From TMED161 sp964532515 (lineage in GTDB: Bacteria; Fidelibacterota; Marinisomatia; SCGC-AAA003-L08; D37C17): DNA of 9,050 nt. The notes beneath the pieces were generated by a model. The model ran no database searches. It saw nothing but the letters and a program-made list of their open reading frames with translations, and was not told the origin of the DNA. The DNA lies in the NCBI GenBank assembly GCA_964532515.1, contig CAZHKH010000059.1, positions 1 to 9,050 on the forward strand, read 5' to 3'. Shown one piece after another: positions 6,898-9,050 of this stretch. A program made the position numbers and the translations under genes. Each line of letters opens with the position of its first letter. Position 1 is the first letter of the stretch.

Positions 6898-8031
6898 ATG
6901 AAAAGGCATGTGATTATTGCTGGTGAAACTTCTGGTGATCAATATGGTGGCCAACTAATGTGTGAAATTAATAAAATTAGTCGTGAACGTGTTGAATTCT
7001 GGGGAATTGGTGGTCATGACATGCTTGCTAGTGGCCTCAATCAAATAGAAAATATTAATAATATGTCGGTTGTTGGCTTTTCAGAAGCATTAAGTAAAAT
7101 ACCTTATATGACAATCCTTTCAAAAAGAATCACGCAATTTATTTATGAGTTAAAACCATCTAATGTGATTTTAATAGATTATCCTGGGTTTAATTTAAAT
7201 TTAGCAAAAAAAATTAAAAATCAATCACCCAAAACAAAGATCAATTTTTTTATAAGTCCCCAAATTTGGGCCTGGAATGAAAATCGCATTAAGAGTATAA
7301 AAAAATATGTTGATCAAATGATTGTCATTTTTCCATTTGAAGAAAAATATTATAACAATAAAAATATTAACGCTAAATATGTAGGTCACCCATTTTTAGA
7401 TACTTGGAAGCCCTCTAATAAAAAAGAAATAAGAAGAAGAAATAATTTATCATTAAGAAAAAAACTGGTCGGAATATTCCCTGGAAGTCGAACGCAAGAG
7501 TTAGAAAAACATTTACCAGATTATTTGAAGATGGCCGATAAATTAATGGGAGAAAATAAAAATATAGAGTGTGCAATTGGTCTTGCTCCTGAATTCAATG
7601 AAGGGGAAATAAAAAATCAATATAAAATATCTAACATTAAAATAATTTCAGACAATCCTCTTAAGTTGCTTGAGTGCTGCGATGTTGCACTTGTAACATC
7701 AGGAACAATTTCACTACAAGCTACATTTATGAATACTCCTTGTGTTGTTGCATATAAATTATCAAAATTGTCGGCTTATATTTCCAAATTATTGATGAAA
7801 GTAAAATATATTTCAATGACAAATATTATCGCTAATAAAAAAATCATCCCAGAACTAATACAATCAGATGTGAATGTTAATAATCTTGTTGTAGAAGTTA
7901 ATCGTTTGCTTGCAGATACAAAATATTATAATTCAATAAAAAGAGATTTGAAAATAATAAAAAATGGTTTTTTAAATAAATCTAATGCTATAAACAATGC
8001 TGCAAAAATCATCATAAATGAAAAAAATTAA
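6898..8031 (+). CDS. lpxB: Lipid-A-disaccharide synthase
   Basis: LpxB (GT family 19) joins UDP-2,3-diacylglucosamine and lipid X to form the tetraacyl disaccharide 1-phosphate at the inner membrane, a committed step of the Raetz pathway. The 377-residue length is normal. Diagnostic motifs are A-G-E-T-S-G-D (8-14), M-S-V-V-G-F-S-E (56-63), I-D-Y-P-G-F-N (93-99, with D94 in the position of the conserved catalytic aspartate), S-P-Q-I-W-A-W (120-126), F-P-F-E (145-148), G-H-P-F-L-D (163-168), P-G-S-R (195-198) and S-G-T (268-270). After S-G-T the family usually has a glutamate where this protein has glutamine 274. The start is taken as ATG 6898; a TTG at 6895, directly after the upstream stop, would add one residue. 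No Shine-Dalgarno sequence is visible, so translation is probably coupled to the upstream dehydrogenase. It overlaps the next gene by 14 bases. Confidence 0.95.
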   Translation: MKRHVIIAGETSGDQYGGQLMCEINKISRERVEFWGIGGHDMLASGLNQIENINNMSVVGFSEALSKIPYMTILSKRITQFIYELKPSNVILIDYPGFNLNLAKKIKNQSPKTKINFFISPQIWAWNENRIKSIKKYVDQMIVIFPFEEKYYNNKNINAKYVGHPFLDTWKPSNKKEIRRRNNLSLRKKLVGIFPGSRTQELEKHLPDYLKMADKLMGENKNIECAIGLAPEFNEGEIKNQYKISNIKIISDNPLKLLECCDVALVTSGTISLQATFMNTPCVVAYKLSKLSAYISKLLMKVKYISMTNIIANKKIIPELIQSDVNVNNLVVEVNRLLADTKYYNSIKRDLKIIKNGFLNKSNAINNAAKIIINEKN

Positions 8032-8665
8032 ATTATATATATTATCGATATTAATGCAGGGGCTGCTTTTTGTTTTATTTAGAACTAATAGGTGGGAATT
8101 GTTGGGATTAGAAAAATTTGAAAAAGCAATTAAAACAAATAAGCCTATTATGTTATGTTCATGGCATTCCAGATTTTTATATGCAGTATATTTTTTTAAA
8201 AAATATAAAACAAATAATCTCTGGGCCGTATCAAGTACACATGAAGACTCCCAAATTATGGCTTATTTTTTAAAAAGAGCATCTATTAAGCTTATTAAGG
8301 GATCTAGTACTCGAGGGTGGGATAATGTAATTAAAAGTATGTTCAGAGTCTTTAAAAATTCAGATTCTATTGTTGCCATTACTAATGATGGACCAAAGGG
8401 GCCACCTAAACAAGCAAAGTTAGGATCATATAAAATTGCTTTAAAAACGGATGCACAGATTATTTCTATTGCGTGTGGTTCAACTAAATATTGGAAAGCT
8501 AAGTCCTGGGATAGCCTCCGCATTCCAAAGCCTTTTGGGAAAATTTATATTCAATTCTCTGATCCTATGGTGCTTGAAAAAAAGATGTTGAAACCTGAGA
8601 ACGCTGATGATTTGACAAAATTTCTAAATAACCATTTATATGTATTGGATGATAAAATAAAATGA
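8018..8665 (+). CDS. DUF374-family lysophospholipid acyltransferase-like protein
   Basis: A 215-residue protein with the DUF374 pattern: an N-terminal hydrophobic segment (about 6-21) that would hold it to the inner membrane, S-W-H-S-R (48-52), S-T-H-E-D-S-Q (73-79), the phosphate-binding-like G-S-S-T-R-G (95-100), N-D-G-P-K-G-P-P (123-130) and S-L-R-I-P-K-P-F-G (166-174). Histidine 50 is the likely catalytic base, but the position five residues on is tyrosine, so the classical H-x4-D form is absent. DUF374 proteins are related to the 1-acylglycerol-phosphate acyltransferases, and to my knowledge LpxJ of Helicobacter and Campylobacter, a secondary lipid A acyltransferase, is of this kind. Its place between lpxB and lpxK, with a 14-base and a 4-base overlap, supports addition of a secondary acyl chain to lipid A. 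Acyl chain and position cannot be predicted. Confidence 0.85.
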   Translation: MKKIKLYILSILMQGLLFVLFRTNRWELLGLEKFEKAIKTNKPIMLCSWHSRFLYAVYFFKKYKTNNLWAVSSTHEDSQIMAYFLKRASIKLIKGSSTRGWDNVIKSMFRVFKNSDSIVAITNDGPKGPPKQAKLGSYKIALKTDAQIISIACGSTKYWKAKSWDSLRIPKPFGKIYIQFSDPMVLEKKMLKPENADDLTKFLNNHLYVLDDKIK

Positions 8666-9050
8666 ATTTTATGCAGTTTATTATAAATATATTTTCCACT
8701 ATTCGCATAAAATTATATAAATATAAAATATTGAAAAGTCATTCATTTAATATCCCCATCATCTCAGTGGGCAATATATCAATGGGTGGCACAGGAAAAA
8801 CACCTATGGTTGGGTGGCTTATTAATGAACTGATATCTTATAATATAAAACCCTGTATTATTACAAGGGGATATGGGCGAAGTGATAACAAAACAATCGT
8901 AGTTAATAAAAATAAGAATTATACCGCAGATCAAGTTGGCGATGAACCACTCTCTATTATTAAAGAATATCCTCAAATAACAATGGTGGTTGGTTCAAAT
9001 AAAATTCAGTCTATTAATAGGGCTATTAAAGAGCTAGATATTGATGTGAT
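8662..9050 (+). CDS. lpxK: Tetraacyldisaccharide 4'-kinase, 5' part
   Basis: The first 129 codons of LpxK, open to the window end; the family is usually about 310-350 residues, so more than half is missing. LpxK phosphorylates the 4' position of the lipid A disaccharide using ATP at the inner membrane. Visible motifs are I-S-V-G-N-I-S-M-G-G-T-G-K-T-P (34-48), which includes the Walker A loop, R-G-Y-G-R (69-73) and G-D-E-P (93-96), all typical of the family. An N-terminal amphipathic or hydrophobic stretch (about 4-20) fits membrane association. The ATG overlaps the acyltransferase stop by 4 bases (ATGA). Substrate supply by the upstream lpxB product fits the operon. Confidence 0.93.
   Translation, partial: MNFMQFIINIFSTIRIKLYKYKILKSHSFNIPIISVGNISMGGTGKTPMVGWLINELISYNIKPCIITRGYGRSDNKTIVVNKNKNYTADQVGDEPLSIIKEYPQITMVVGSNKIQSINRAIKELDIDV

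Noticed and set aside
8263..8523. 86-residue minus-strand open frame within the DUF374 gene
   Set aside because: The plus strand encodes conserved acyltransferase motifs over the same bases, so this is a shadow frame.

Overview
This is an AT-rich window; two hand-counted 480-base stretches gave 26% and 33% G+C. It comes from a Gram-negative (diderm) bacterium, because the right part carries lipid A genes. The genes are tightly packed, most junctions overlap by 4 to 14 bases, and Shine-Dalgarno sequences are almost absent. The combination of very low G+C, few Shine-Dalgarno sites and the order Gfo/Idh oxidoreductase - lpxB - DUF374 acyltransferase - lpxK suggests the Fibrobacteres-Chlorobi-Bacteroidetes side of the tree, perhaps a marine Marinimicrobia (SAR406)-like lineage. 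That placement is an inference from style and gene order, not a demonstrated assignment.

Left block (62-5326, all +): a surface-glycan gene cluster. It holds a FemAB/GNAT-like acyl- or aminoacyl-transferase, a Wzx-type lipid-linked oligosaccharide flippase, a GT-A (family 2-like) glycosyltransferase, a GT-B (family 4-like) glycosyltransferase and a second GT-A enzyme. All four internal junctions overlap, so this is very probably one operon with translational coupling. Together the genes would build and decorate an undecaprenyl-linked oligosaccharide and flip it across the inner membrane. No Wzy polymerase, ligase or nucleotide-sugar synthesis gene lies in the window, and the cluster may continue to the left.

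Middle (5330-5916): one minus-strand gene for an unrecognised 168-residue membrane protein with about four membrane segments and an acidic cytoplasmic-looking tail. Its stop codon lies 3 bases from the end of the left block. Its start faces the right block across an 80-base divergent gap, the only non-coding stretch between genes that is large enough for promoters.

Right block (5917-9050, all +): lipid A synthesis. It holds a Gfo/Idh/MocA-type NAD-dependent sugar dehydrogenase, lpxB (lipid A disaccharide synthase), a DUF374 acyltransferase and the 5' part of lpxK (lipid A 4'-kinase, cut by the window edge). The dehydrogenase directly upstream of lpxB hints at a modified lipid A sugar, as with GnnA. 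The DUF374 protein is a candidate secondary lipid A acyltransferase, as with LpxJ.

The most interesting points are the lipid A-linked dehydrogenase without a visible aminotransferase partner, the orphan minus-strand membrane protein with a duplicated acidic/aromatic tail motif, and a GT-A enzyme whose DxD aspartates are both asparagine. I saw no mobile element, CRISPR array, tRNA or rRNA, and no gene-free stretch above 300 bases.
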